Shown in pieces: positions 26,074-37,622 of a stretch of 64,000 bases of DNA. The translations under genes were made by a program, and so were the position numbers. A model generated the notes under the pieces. The model did no database searches. It had not been told where the DNA came from and was given only the letters and a program-made list of their open reading frames with translations. Position 1 is the first letter of the stretch. Every line of letters begins with the position of its first letter. Origin of the DNA: SG8-30 sp963695155 (GTDB lineage Bacteria > Pseudomonadota > Gammaproteobacteria > Steroidobacterales > Steroidobacteraceae); the NCBI GenBank assembly GCA_963695155.1, contig CAVOGD010000006.1:558001-622000 (forward strand), given 5' to 3'.

Positions 26074-27315
26074 ATGGCAGTGCTGCGCTTCTTGTCGGAT
26101 GCGGTCAGGGAGATGTTCCGTGGCCCCCGCCGTTACTGGGGCTGGCTCGGCGTGCTGACGCTGGTCGTGCTGGTCGGCGCCTCGCAGTACTGGCGCCAGC
26201 TGCAGGACGGCCTGGTCCTCACCGGCATGAGCGACCAGGTCTCGTGGGGCTTCTACATCGCCAACTTCGCCTTCCTGGTCGGCATCGCGGCAGCCGCCGT
26301 GCTGCTGGTGATCCCCGCCTACCTGTTCGACCGCAAGGACGTCAAGGAAGTCGTGCTGATCGGCGAGGGCATGGCGGTGGCCGCGGTGGTGATGGCCATG
26401 ACCTTCGTCACCGTGGATCTCGGCCGTCCGGACCGCCTGTGGCACCTGCTGCCGGGCATCGGCGAGTTCAACTGGCCGGTGTCGCTGCTGGCCTGGGACA
26501 TCGTCGTGCTGTCCGGCTACCTGGCGCTGAACATCGCTATCCCGTTCTACCTGCTGTACAGCAAGTACCGCGGCAAGGAGCCGAATTTCCGCGCCTACTT
26601 CCCGTTCGTCGTACTCGCCATGTTCTGGGCGATCTCGATCCACACGGTGACGGCGTTCCTGTTCTCGGCCAACCCGGCGCGGCCGTTCTGGCACACCGCG
26701 CTGCTGGGGCCCCGCTTCATCGCCTCGGCGTTCGCCTCGGGACCGGCGCTGATCATCCTCACGCTGCAGGCGGTACGCAGGTTCACCGACTACCCGGTCA
26801 GCCAGAGCGTGATCGACCTGCTGGCGCTGATCATGACCTTCGCCCTGCAGATCAGCGTGTTCTTCGTCGGCGCCGAGCTGTTCACCGACTTCTACAACGA
26901 GGGCGCGCACGCCGCCTCGATCCACTACCTGTTCCTGGGCATCGGCGACTTCGGCGCGCTGCGGCCGTGGATCTGGTCGGCACTGGCCATGAACCTGGTG
27001 GCGCTCGCGATCCTGATGATCAACCCGCTCAGGCGGCACGTCACGACCCTCAACATCGCCTGCGTGCTGGCCTTCGTCGGCATCTGGATCGAGAAGGGCA
27101 TGGGGCTCGTGATCCCGGGCTTCATCCCGACGCCGCTGGGCGAGATCTTCGAGTACACGCCGACCGTGCCCGAGCTGTTGATCACCGCCGGCGTGTGGGC
27201 GCTGGGACTCCTGGTGTTCACGCTCATCACCAAGGCCGTGATCGCCATCCAGACGGGCCGCATCGCCCTGCACCGGCAACCGGGACCGGCCCAGTTGGGC
27301 GACTTCATCCGCTGA
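26074..27315 (+). CDS. NrfD/PsrC-family membrane quinone-interacting subunit
   Basis: A 413-residue integral membrane protein with about ten predicted helices and the polysulfide-reductase NrfD signature (for example 'SWGFYIANFAFLVGIAAAA', 'TFVTVDLGRPDRLWHLL'). It should bind quinol in the inner membrane and trade electrons with the ferredoxin subunit whose gene ends 8 bases before it. The longer length is like that of ten-helix NrfD proteins in Qrc, Hmc and Act complexes rather than eight-helix PsrC. It ends the plus-strand cluster; repeat cluster R6 follows. Confidence 0.9.
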   Translation: MAVLRFLSDAVREMFRGPRRYWGWLGVLTLVVLVGASQYWRQLQDGLVLTGMSDQVSWGFYIANFAFLVGIAAAAVLLVIPAYLFDRKDVKEVVLIGEGMAVAAVVMAMTFVTVDLGRPDRLWHLLPGIGEFNWPVSLLAWDIVVLSGYLALNIAIPFYLLYSKYRGKEPNFRAYFPFVVLAMFWAISIHTVTAFLFSANPARPFWHTALLGPRFIASAFASGPALIILTLQAVRRFTDYPVSQSVIDLLALIMTFALQISVFFVGAELFTDFYNEGAHAASIHYLFLGIGDFGALRPWIWSALAMNLVALAILMINPLRRHVTTLNIACVLAFVGIWIEKGMGLVIPGFIPTPLGEIFEYTPTVPELLITAGVWALGLLVFTLITKAVIAIQTGRIALHRQPGPAQLGDFIR

Positions 27316-27343
27316 CGAGTGAGCCGTGAGTCGTAAGAGGCCC

Positions 27344-27438
27344 GGGGTCTGACCCCCGCAGGGGGTCTGACCCCTCCGGAAATCGCGCCGCGGCACCCGC
27401 CACAAGAGGGGTCAGACCCGAAGACGGGTCAGACCCCG
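27344..27438. repeat. Palindromic GGGGTC(A/T)GACCCC repeat cluster R6
   Basis: Four core units: a pair as GGGGTCTGACCCC, then TCCGGAAATCGCGCCGCGGCACC, then a pair as GGGTCAGACCC. It fills the gap between the NrfD gene and the convergent pentaheme cytochrome gene. Confidence 0.85.
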
Positions 27439-27453
27439 ACGAAGTGCTCGCGG

Positions 27454-28251
27454 CTATCGGGACTTCCGCGCCTCCTGCGCCTGCTTGCGGGCCTCGTCGA
27501 ACACGCCCTGCAGCCGGCCCAGGATGTCGCCGGCCTCCGCCTCGGTCTTGTCCAGGTCGAAGCGGTGCACGCGGTTGATGGCGCCGTCGTAGTCCGCGCG
27601 CAGCGCGGCAAGGGTCGCCCGCGAGTGGCCCGGCCAGCCTTGCGCCTCGAAGTGCACGGTGCTCCACCCCAGGAAGCCGCTGGCCACGTTCAGTTGCTGA
27701 AACGCCCGCTCGGCCCGGTCCGCGACGTCCGGCAGGCCGGCTGCGTTGCCGACCGCATGGCAGTTGCGGCAGGCGTTCAGCACGATCTGCTTGTAGCTGG
27801 GGCGGCTGCTCATCGCCGGATGGCAGGTGGTGCAGGTCGGCGCGGGACGATCCCCCTGCAGCGCCGCGTAGTGCTTGCTGCGGCGGAACTGGCCGAACTT
27901 GTCCGGGTGGCACTTGCCGCAGGTCGCCGGCTGGTTGCGGAAGTACAACCGGCTGCCCGGGTTTGTCACCGGTAGTACGCCCTGGTGGGCCGCGCCCGCC
28001 TCGGCCGCTGCGGGATTGCCGCCGTGGCAACTCTGGCACTTCACGCCTGACTGCGCGTGGGTCGACTCGGTCCACTGTTTGTAGTAGGCGTCGAGGCGCG
28101 GATATTTCGCGAAGAAGCCCGTCGAGCTGTGACAGCTGATGCAGGAATTGCCGTCCGCCCACGCGGTGCCGGCCGCGGCCAGCGCACAGGCCGCCAGCAG
28201 TCCGCTGGCCAGCCATCCGTTCGGTCCTGTGTCGGTCCGGGCAGCAGACAT
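27454..28251 (-). CDS. Periplasmic pentaheme cytochrome c
   Basis: A 265-residue secreted protein with a signal peptide ('LLAACALAAAGTAWA') and five CxxCH motifs: CISCH, CQSCH, CGKCH, CTTCH and CRNCH. The last 80 residues are heme-free and helical ('RADYDGAINRVHRFDLDKTE'). The layout (closely spaced hemes, then a helical tail) recalls the cytochrome c554/c7-like group, with no firm family. The start at 28251 follows GAGGGGG. It is divergent from the esterase gene and convergent with the NrfD cluster, and probably serves the same electron-transfer route. Confidence 0.83.
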   Translation of the reverse strand: MSAARTDTGPNGWLASGLLAACALAAAGTAWADGNSCISCHSSTGFFAKYPRLDAYYKQWTESTHAQSGVKCQSCHGGNPAAAEAGAAHQGVLPVTNPGSRLYFRNQPATCGKCHPDKFGQFRRSKHYAALQGDRPAPTCTTCHPAMSSRPSYKQIVLNACRNCHAVGNAAGLPDVADRAERAFQQLNVASGFLGWSTVHFEAQGWPGHSRATLAALRADYDGAINRVHRFDLDKTEAEAGDILGRLQGVFDEARKQAQEARKSR

Positions 28252-28505
28252 GGCGATGACCCCCTCACTCAAGACGGTATCCGGTTCCAGGCTCAGGCAC
28301 CGGCAGCCACGCGCCGCCAAAGGCCTGCCGCGCCGGGATTGGACGGCATTTCAGCATACGACAGAGCGCCGCGCCGCGCATGGCGCCGCGGCGTACCGCT
28401 TATCATTCGCAACACGCAAGGACGGCCTGGCATTTGCCGGAACCTGGCCACAGCACCCAGAATCGGCGCGCGCACGCCGGATTGTCGCCGGCCAAGGAGT
28501 ACGCG

Positions 28506-29606
28506 ATGGCGTTGAAACGACCCGTGAAGGCCGCCGGGACCGTGGTCATGCTGGAGCACCGTTCCGCGGTGCTGAAGGGCAACCCGCTGGGCGATCCGCA
28601 CGTGCGCAAGCTTGCCGTGTGGCTGCCGCCGCAATACGACGCGCCGGGCCGCCGGCAGCGTTTCCCCGTGCTGTACGACCTGGTCGGGTTCACGGGTTCC
28701 GGGCTGGCGCACCTCAACTGGAAGCCCTTCAGCGAAAACACGGTCGAGCGCCTCGCCCGGCTCACCCAGCAGCAGCGCATCGGCCCCGTGATCGTGGTGT
28801 TCCCCGACTGCTTCACGCGGCTCGGCGGCAACCAGTACGTCAACTCGTCGGCCATCGGTCCGTATGCCGACTACCTGACGAAGGAGATCATCCCGCTGGT
28901 GGACAACGAGTTCCGCACCCTCGCCGCGCGCGAGCACCGCGGCTGCTTCGGCAAGTCCTCCGGCGGCTACGGCGCCATGATCCACGGCATGCGCTATGCG
29001 AAGTACTGGGGCGCGATCGCCGACCATTCGGGCGACGCACTGTTCGACGTGGTGTATCGCGGCGACTGGCCCAACACGCTCAACGAGCTCGCCAGGTACC
29101 GGCGGCCGAAGCGGCGCGAGGGCGCCTATGACGTCAAGCGCCTCGCGCCCGGCCTGGCGCAGGGTCTCGACGATGGGCGCATCAAGCGCTTCCTCGACGC
29201 GGTGTGGCGCAAGCCCAAGCTGTCCAACGCCGAGGGCCACGCCATCATGAACGTGTGCATGGCCGCCACCTACGATCCCGACCCGCAGGCGCCGCTGGGC
29301 TTTCGCGTGCCGTTCAACCTGGAGAGCGGTGAATTGCTCGAGCCGCGCTGGAAGCGCTGGCTGGCGCACGACCCGATCCACCTGGTCTCACGCCATGCGA
29401 AGAACCTCAAGACGCTCAAGGCCATCTACATCGACTGCGGCTGGCGCGACCAGTACCACCTGCAGTACGGCAGCAGGATCCTGTCGCAGCGGCTGGCCGC
29501 GGCCGGCGTGCGGCACCGCTACGAGGAGTTTGACGACAATCACTCCGACATTGACTACCGCATGGACGTGAGCCTGCCGTTCCTGTACCGGGCGCTGAAG
29601 CCCTGA
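28506..29606 (+). CDS. Alpha/beta-hydrolase esterase, PF00756 type
   Basis: A 366-residue hydrolase related to the esterase D/mycolyltransferase-like group. The nucleophile elbow 'GKSSGGYGAM' puts the catalytic Ser near residue 151, and the likely His is in 'DNHSDIDYR' near the end. No signal peptide is visible, so it is probably cytosolic, unlike the exported mycolyltransferases. ATG 28506 is the first start after a GGAGTA-like site. The substrate is unknown; an acyl ester is likely. Confidence 0.82.
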   Translation: MALKRPVKAAGTVVMLEHRSAVLKGNPLGDPHVRKLAVWLPPQYDAPGRRQRFPVLYDLVGFTGSGLAHLNWKPFSENTVERLARLTQQQRIGPVIVVFPDCFTRLGGNQYVNSSAIGPYADYLTKEIIPLVDNEFRTLAAREHRGCFGKSSGGYGAMIHGMRYAKYWGAIADHSGDALFDVVYRGDWPNTLNELARYRRPKRREGAYDVKRLAPGLAQGLDDGRIKRFLDAVWRKPKLSNAEGHAIMNVCMAATYDPDPQAPLGFRVPFNLESGELLEPRWKRWLAHDPIHLVSRHAKNLKTLKAIYIDCGWRDQYHLQYGSRILSQRLAAAGVRHRYEEFDDNHSDIDYRMDVSLPFLYRALKP

Positions 29607-29733
29607 CCGGACAATCCCTGATGGCGGCCGGCCGGCCAGCGCCCCAATATCGGGTTTCTTGCGATCAAACTGCGCGTCGCCGTGGCGTGCCGCCTGCGGG
29701 CGGCCGTCGGCGCGGGCAAACCGGAGGTTCCAG

Positions 29734-31923
29734 ATGTCTCATCGTTCCTGGCTCACCGTCGCGGCGCTGGCCGTACTGGCCTGGCCGTTTTCTGCAATGG
29801 CGGAAGGGCACGAGGCGCCGTCCGTGAGCGACGCCGCACAGGCGCCCAACCCGCTGCTCGCGCCCTGGTCCGGCCCGCTGGGCGGCACCCCGCCCTTCGA
29901 CGTGGCGCGCGTGGACTTGCTGGCCCCGGCGCTGGAGGTCGCGATGGCCGAGGCGCTCGCCAACGTGGACGCCGTGGCCGCCGACCCGGCACCGGCGACC
30001 TTCGACAACGTGATTGCGCCGCTCGAGCGGGCCGGCCGCACGCTGGGCCGCGTCATGGCGGTGTACAACATCTACAGCAACAACCTGAGCACGCCGGAAT
30101 TCCAGGTCGTAGAGCGCGACATGGAGCCGAAGCTCGCCGCGTTCCGGGACAAGATCAACCAGAACGAGGCCCTGTTCAAGCGGGTCGCCGCCGTCTACGA
30201 GTCGCCGGACAAGGCCTCGCTGACGCCCGAGCAGCAGCGCCTGACCTGGCTGCGCTACACCAACATGGTGCGCGCCGGCGCCAGGCTCGACCCCGCGCAG
30301 AAGCAGGAGGTGGCCGCCATCAACCAGCGGCTGGCGGCGCTGTTCACGTCCTTCAGCCAGAACGTGATGGCGGACGAGGAACGGCTCTTCCTCGCCATTA
30401 ACGACAGCGCGGACCTGGCCGGCCTGTCGGACTCGCTGGTCGCGGCCGCGGCCGCGGCGGCCAAGCGTCGCGGCCTCGAGAGCCAGTGGGTCATCAACAA
30501 CACACGTTCCAGCGTGGCCCCGTTCCTGACCTACTCGGACCGGCGCGCCCTGCGCGAGCAGGTGTGGCGCACGTTCGTGAATCGTGGCGACAACGGCGAC
30601 CAGTACGATACCAATGCGATCGCCGCCGAGATCCTGGCGCTGCGCGCGCGACGCGCCGAACTGCTCGGTTACCCGACCCATGCGCACTGGCGGCTCGAGA
30701 ACACGATGGCCGGCACGCCCGAGCGCACGCTCGAGCTGATGGAGGCGGTCTGGACCCCGGCGGTCGCGCGGGTGCGCGAGGAAGTGGCGGACATGCAGGC
30801 CATCGCCGACGCCGAGGGCGGCGGCGTGACCATCGAGCCCTGGGACTACCGCTACTACGCGGAGAAGGTCCGCAAGGAAAAATACGACCTCGACGAGAAC
30901 GCGACCAAGCCCTACATGCAGATGGACAAGCTGCTGGAGGGCACGTTCTGGGCGGTGGGCCAGCTCTATGGCCTGCAGTTCGAGCCCCTGGCGGCGGGCG
31001 CCGTGCCCGTCTACCACCCCGACGTGCGCGTCTGGAAGGTGAGCGACGCGGCCGGCGAGCCGGTCGGGATGTTCTTCGTCGATCCGTATGCGCGTCCCGG
31101 CAAGCGTTCCGGCGCCTGGATGAACGCCTACCGCGGTCAGGAGAAGTTCGACGGCCCGGTCACGCCGATCATCTCCAACAACCTCAACTTCATGAAGGGC
31201 GCCGAAGGCCAGCCCGTGCTGATCAGCTGGGACGACGCCAGCACCCTGTTCCATGAGTTCGGCCATGCCCTGCACGGCCTGCTGTCAGACGTCAATTACC
31301 CGTCGGTCGCCGGCACCGCCGTGGCCAGGGACTACGTCGAGCTGCCGTCGCAGCTGATGGAAAACTGGCTGCCGACGCGCGAGGTGCTGGACCGTTTCGC
31401 GCTGCATTACCAGACCGGCGAGGCGATGCCGGACGAACTGATCGCGCGCATCAAGAAGGCCGACACCTTCAACCAGGGCTTCGACACCGTCGAGTACCTG
31501 GCCGCCGCACTGGTGGACATGAAGTTGCACCTGGCCGGTGCGAAGCCGATCGACATAGACGCCTTCGAGCGCGAGACGCTAACCGAGATCGGGATGCCGA
31601 AAGAGATCGTGTTGCGGCACCGCTCGCCGCAGTTCCTGCACGTGTTCGGCAGCGACGGCTACTCGGCCGGCTATTACAGCTACCTGTGGGCCGACCAGCT
31701 GGTCGCGGACACCTGGGAGGCGTTCCAGGAGGCAGGCGGCGCCTACGACAAGGACGTGGCGAAGCGGCTGCGCGACAACGTGCTGTCGGTCGGCAACTCG
31801 GTGGACGCGGCGGCAGGCTACCGCGCCTTCCGCGGTCGCGACGCGACGGTGGACCCGCTGCTGCGCAAGCGCGGCTTCCCGGTGCCGGCCAAGGCTGAGG
31901 AGGCCAAGGCTCCCTGCCACTGA
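29734..31923 (+). CDS. dcp: M3 family peptidyl-dipeptidase, exported
   Basis: A 729-residue zinc metallopeptidase of the M3 family, close to Dcp. The zinc motif 'FHEFGHALHG' is near residue 505, and the third ligand Glu is in 'DYVELPSQLMENW' about 25 residues on. Dcp releases dipeptides from peptide C-termini. This copy carries a signal peptide ('LTVAALAVLAWPFSAMA'), so it acts in the periplasm, where it could trim peptides entering through TonB receptors. Upstream GGAGG supports ATG 29734. A bidirectional terminator follows. The gene name rests on family likeness. Confidence 0.9.
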   Translation: MSHRSWLTVAALAVLAWPFSAMAEGHEAPSVSDAAQAPNPLLAPWSGPLGGTPPFDVARVDLLAPALEVAMAEALANVDAVAADPAPATFDNVIAPLERAGRTLGRVMAVYNIYSNNLSTPEFQVVERDMEPKLAAFRDKINQNEALFKRVAAVYESPDKASLTPEQQRLTWLRYTNMVRAGARLDPAQKQEVAAINQRLAALFTSFSQNVMADEERLFLAINDSADLAGLSDSLVAAAAAAAKRRGLESQWVINNTRSSVAPFLTYSDRRALREQVWRTFVNRGDNGDQYDTNAIAAEILALRARRAELLGYPTHAHWRLENTMAGTPERTLELMEAVWTPAVARVREEVADMQAIADAEGGGVTIEPWDYRYYAEKVRKEKYDLDENATKPYMQMDKLLEGTFWAVGQLYGLQFEPLAAGAVPVYHPDVRVWKVSDAAGEPVGMFFVDPYARPGKRSGAWMNAYRGQEKFDGPVTPIISNNLNFMKGAEGQPVLISWDDASTLFHEFGHALHGLLSDVNYPSVAGTAVARDYVELPSQLMENWLPTREVLDRFALHYQTGEAMPDELIARIKKADTFNQGFDTVEYLAAALVDMKLHLAGAKPIDIDAFERETLTEIGMPKEIVLRHRSPQFLHVFGSDGYSAGYYSYLWADQLVADTWEAFQEAGGAYDKDVAKRLRDNVLSVGNSVDAAAGYRAFRGRDATVDPLLRKRGFPVPAKAEEAKAPCH

Positions 31924-31950
31924 ACGGGCGGGCTCCGCGAGTTCGATATC

Positions 31951-31979
31951 GAGGCCCCGCCCCGGCGGGGCCTCTTTTC
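31951..31979. terminator. Bidirectional Rho-independent terminator
   Basis: GAGGCCCCGC at 31951-31960 pairs perfectly with GCGGGGCCTC at 31965-31974 around CCCG, with TTTT on the plus side. It lies between the convergent M3 peptidase and OPT transporter genes and could serve both. Confidence 0.85.
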
Positions 31980-31991
31980 GTGGCCCGCCGG

Positions 31992-33904
<1,913 letters not shown>

Positions 33905-33908
<4 letters not shown>

Positions 33909-35086
33909 GCCGCCGCCCCGATCAGGCCGCGCCGGGCCTGGTGCCGCACGCGGTCATAGACGCCGCGGCCGGAGCCGCGCCGGCTCATCACCAGCTGCCA
34001 CAGGTGCAGCTGCTCGGTCGCGAAGGCCGCCTCGCTGGACTGCAGGTAGTAGTTCCACATGCGACGGAACCGCTCGTCGAACCGGCGCGGTCCGTCCAGC
34101 GCCTGGATCTGCGGCCAGTTGCGGTTGAAGTTCTCGTACCAGGCCCTGAGCGTGCGCACGTAGTCCTTGCCGTAGTTCTCCCAGTCCTCGATCACGAACA
34201 GCCCCTGCGCGGCCCGCACCAGCTGGCCCATGGACGGGATCATCGAGTTGCGGAAGATGTACTTCTCGATCCACGGGTCGGCGACCGCCGTCTCCTCGCA
34301 GTTGCCGATGGTGTGCAGCAGCAGCAGGCCGTCGTGCTTCAGCATGCGGTGCACGATCTGCATCAGCGTGCGGTAGTTCTTGTAGCCGACGTGCTCGATC
34401 ATGCCGACGATGGTGATGCGGTCGAACGGCGCCAGCCCGGATGCCGGCAGGTCGCGGTAGTCCATCTGCAGGATTTCCACCGGCAGTCCGTGCGCGTAGT
34501 CGCGCGCATAGTCGACCTGCTCGGCGGACAGGCTGATGCCCGTGACCTCGCAGCCGCGGGTCAGCGCCGCGTACCTCGCAAAGCCGCCCCAGCCGCAGCC
34601 GATGTCGAGCACGCGGTGGCGCGACTTGAGTTCGAGCTTGTCGCACAGCATCTCCAGCTTGGTGCGCTCGGCCCGTTCGAGGTCGTCGGTGCCGTCGAAG
34701 AAGCAGCAGGTGTACTGGTTCCACGGCCCCAGGAACAGCGCATACATGCGCCGGTCCAGGTCGTAGTGCTGCTCGGCGACGGCCAGCGAGCGCAGGCGCG
34801 TCTGCAGGTTCGAGGCGCGGGCCTGCAGGACCTTCAGGGCCCGCGCCGCGCGCAGCAGCGGGCTGTGCGCCCGGCCGGCGGACAGCACGCGCCGGAACAA
34901 CTGGTCCAGCGCCTGGCAGTCCCAGTCGCCGTCCATGTACGACTCGCCGATGCCCAGCGAGCCGCGCAGCGCGCGCCGGTAGAAGCGCGTGCGGTTGACC
35001 TGGATGTCCCAGGGCCGGCCGCCACCGATCTCGACCCCGGTGCCGCGCAGCAGTCCAAGCACGAGCGACTTGTACGTCGGTAGCAT
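33905..35086 (-). CDS. cfa: Cyclopropane-fatty-acyl-phospholipid synthase
   Basis: A 393-residue SAM-dependent methylene transferase that converts cis double bonds in membrane phospholipids to cyclopropane rings. The SAM loop is 'VLDIGCGWGGFARYA'. Family positions are kept: 'YDLDRRMYALFLG', 'CEETAVADPWIEKYIFRN' and 'EDWENYGKDYVRTLRAW'. The start at 35086 follows GGGGGGAA; an upstream ATG at 35107 is less well placed. The acyl-CoA desaturase at 18886 may make unsaturated chains that this enzyme uses. Confidence 0.92.
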
Positions 35087-35198
35087 TGTTCCCCCCAGGC
35101 GCCCCACTGCCCAAGTCTACGCCACCCCGCCGCGGGGTCCCTCTAGTACACTGTGCAGCCTCGCCGGGCGAAGGGCCACGCGACGGAATGCGCCACGA

Positions 35199-36122
35199 AT
35201 GAACGCAGCAAGCAAGCGACCGATGCAGTGGCCGGACCTGAGCACGGTGCCGCGCGTGGACGAGGTCGGCGTGGCCGAGCGCGTCGCGCGCTTCCGCAGC
35301 CGCAGCATCAAGGCCGGCGCCAAGGACGCGGCGCTGCGCACGATCCTGTCCATGATCGACCTGACCACGCTGGAGGGCCAGGACACGCCGGGCCGGGTGC
35401 GGCAACTGTGCCAGAAGGCGCGGCAGCTGCACTCGGCCCTGCCCGGCCTGCCGCACGTGGCCGCCGTGTGCGTGTACCCGAGCATGGTGCGCGTCGCGAA
35501 GCAGGCCCTCGACGGCAGCGGCATCGCCGTGGCGTCGGTCGCCACGGGCTTCCCCAGCGGCATGACCGACCTCAGGCTCAAGCTCGCTGAAACCCGTCGC
35601 GCCGTGGCGGCGGGGGCCGACGAGATCGACATGGTCATTTCGCGCGGCGCGTTCCTGCGCGGCGACACCCGGCAGGTGTTCGACGAGATCGTCGCGGTCA
35701 AGGAGGCCTGCGGCGACGCGCACCTCAAGGTGATCCTCGAGACCGGCGAGCTCAATACGCTCGACAACGTGCGGCGCGCCAGCGTGCTGGCCATGCAGGC
35801 GGGCGCGGATTTCATCAAGACCTCGACGGGCAAGGTGCAGCCGGCCGCCACCATGGACGTGACGCTGGTCATGCTGCAGGCCATCCGCGACTTCCATTAC
35901 GACACGGGACGCATGGTCGGCATGAAGCCGGCGGGTGGCATCGCCACCTCCAAGCTGGCCGTGCACTACCTGGTGATGCTGCGCGAAACGCTGGGCGAGG
36001 CCTGGATGACGCCGCAGTGGTTCCGCTTCGGCGCCAGCAGCCTGGCCAATGACGTGCTGATGCAGCTGGTCAAGCGGCAGACCGGCGCCTACCAGTCGGC
36101 CGATTACTTTTCCCGGGGCTGA
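35199..36122 (+). CDS. deoC: Deoxyribose-phosphate aldolase
   Basis: A 307-residue class I aldolase that splits 2-deoxyribose 5-phosphate into acetaldehyde and glyceraldehyde 3-phosphate. The Schiff-base lysine lies in 'FIKTSTGK' near residue 206, and the second active-site Lys in 'GMKPAGG'. It is longer than E. coli DeoC (about 259 residues) by an N-terminal extension. The next gene is an aldehyde dehydrogenase starting 3 bases after the stop, which fits removal of acetaldehyde. Confidence 0.93.
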   Translation: MNAASKRPMQWPDLSTVPRVDEVGVAERVARFRSRSIKAGAKDAALRTILSMIDLTTLEGQDTPGRVRQLCQKARQLHSALPGLPHVAAVCVYPSMVRVAKQALDGSGIAVASVATGFPSGMTDLRLKLAETRRAVAAGADEIDMVISRGAFLRGDTRQVFDEIVAVKEACGDAHLKVILETGELNTLDNVRRASVLAMQAGADFIKTSTGKVQPAATMDVTLVMLQAIRDFHYDTGRMVGMKPAGGIATSKLAVHYLVMLRETLGEAWMTPQWFRFGASSLANDVLMQLVKRQTGAYQSADYFSRG

Positions 36123-36125
36123 ACC

Positions 36126-37607
36126 ATGAGCGACAGAAAGAAAGCCGGGCGCGCCAGCCTGAACTTCGACACCCGCTGGACCTATGCGCCCGCTCCCGAG
36201 AGCACCGCGCAGCTGCGGTTCGAGGATCGTTACGGCCTGTTCATCGGCGGCAAGTTCGTGGCGCCGAAGAGCGGCCGCTACTTCGACACGATCAACCCCG
36301 CGACCGAGCGGAAGATCTGCCAGGTGGCGCAGGCGGGCAAGGCCGACGTGGACCGCGCCGTCAAGGCGGCGCGGAAAGCCCACCGCACGGCCTGGTCGCC
36401 GCTGCCCGCGGCCGAGCGCGGCAAGTACCTGTTCAGGATCGCGCGGGCGCTGCAGGAACGCGCGCGCGAATTCGCCGTGATCGAGTCGCTGGACGGCGGC
36501 AAGCCGATCCGCGAGTCGCGCGACATCGACATACCGCTGGCGGCGGCGCACTTCTTCTATTACGCGGGCTGGGCGGACAAGCTCGAGTACGCCTTCCCGG
36601 GCCGCACGGCCCGGTCGCTCGGCGTGGCCGGGCAGATCATCCCCTGGAACTTCCCGCTGCTGATGGCGGCCTGGAAGATCGCGCCCGCCCTGGCCTGCGG
36701 CAATACCGTCGTGCTGAAGCCGGCCGAGACCACGCCGCTGACCGCGCTGAAGCTGGCCGAGCTGGTCCGCGACTGCGGCGTGCCGGACGGCGTCGTCAAC
36801 ATCATCACCGGCGCCGGCAAGACCGGCGCGGCGCTGGTCGGTCACGCCGGCGTGGACAAGATCGCCTTCACCGGGTCCACGGAGGTCGGCCGCGTGATCC
36901 AGCAGGCGCTGGCCGGCAGCGGGCGGCGCTACACGCTGGAACTCGGCGGCAAGGCCGCCAACATCATCTTCGAGGACGCCGCCATCGACCAGGCCGTCGA
37001 GGGCATCGTCAACGGCATCTTCTTCAACCAGGGCCATGTCTGTTGCGCCGGCTCGCGGTTGCTGGTGCAGGAGTCCGTCGCCGACGACGTGGTGCGGCGG
37101 CTGCGCGACCGCATGGAGACCCTGATCGTGGGCGACCCGCTCGACAAGAACACGGACATCGGCGCGATCAACTCGAAGATGCAGCTGGAGAAGATCAATG
37201 CCTACCTGAAGCTCGGCAGGCAGGAGGGCGCGCAGATGTTCCAGTCGTCGGCCGCGCTGCCCGGGCGGGGCTACTGGTGCCGGCCGACCGTCTTCACGGG
37301 CGTGTCGCAATCGCATCGCATCGTGCAGGAGGAAATCTTCGGGCCGGTGCTGGCCGTGCAGACCTTCCGCACGGTGGACGAGGCCGTGGAGATGGCCAAC
37401 AACACGCCCTACGGCCTCTCGGGCGGCGTGTGGACCGACAAGGGCGCGAAGATCTTCCGGGTGAGCAGCCGCCTCCGCGCCGGCGTGGTCTGGGCCAACA
37501 CCTTCAACAAGTTCGACCCCAGTTCGCCTTTCGGCGGGTACAAGGAAAGCGGCATGGGCCGCGAAGGCGGCCTGCACGGGCTCGAGCCCTACCTGAGACT
37601 GGCCTGA
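36126..37607 (+). CDS. NAD(P)-dependent aldehyde dehydrogenase
   Basis: A 493-residue ALDH superfamily enzyme. The cofactor-site 'FTGSTEVG', the general base in 'LELGGKAANI' (Glu near residue 272) and the nucleophile in 'QGHVCCAGSR' (Cys near residue 305 or 306) are all visible. It is translated right after deoC and probably oxidises acetaldehyde from deoxyribose breakdown to acetate. Other aliphatic aldehydes are possible. A shorter ALDH-like gene follows. Confidence 0.93.
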   Translation: MSDRKKAGRASLNFDTRWTYAPAPESTAQLRFEDRYGLFIGGKFVAPKSGRYFDTINPATERKICQVAQAGKADVDRAVKAARKAHRTAWSPLPAAERGKYLFRIARALQERAREFAVIESLDGGKPIRESRDIDIPLAAAHFFYYAGWADKLEYAFPGRTARSLGVAGQIIPWNFPLLMAAWKIAPALACGNTVVLKPAETTPLTALKLAELVRDCGVPDGVVNIITGAGKTGAALVGHAGVDKIAFTGSTEVGRVIQQALAGSGRRYTLELGGKAANIIFEDAAIDQAVEGIVNGIFFNQGHVCCAGSRLLVQESVADDVVRRLRDRMETLIVGDPLDKNTDIGAINSKMQLEKINAYLKLGRQEGAQMFQSSAALPGRGYWCRPTVFTGVSQSHRIVQEEIFGPVLAVQTFRTVDEAVEMANNTPYGLSGGVWTDKGAKIFRVSSRLRAGVVWANTFNKFDPSSPFGGYKESGMGREGGLHGLEPYLRLA

Positions 37608-37622
37608 CGAGGCGGGAGCGGA

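Noticed and set aside
33954..37577. Very long minus-strand open frame (over 1200 codons) across deoC and aldehyde dehydrogenase
   Set aside because: It is antisense to well-recognised genes, is rich in Arg/His/Gln/Ala, and has no family motifs. In GC-rich DNA long shadow frames are expected.
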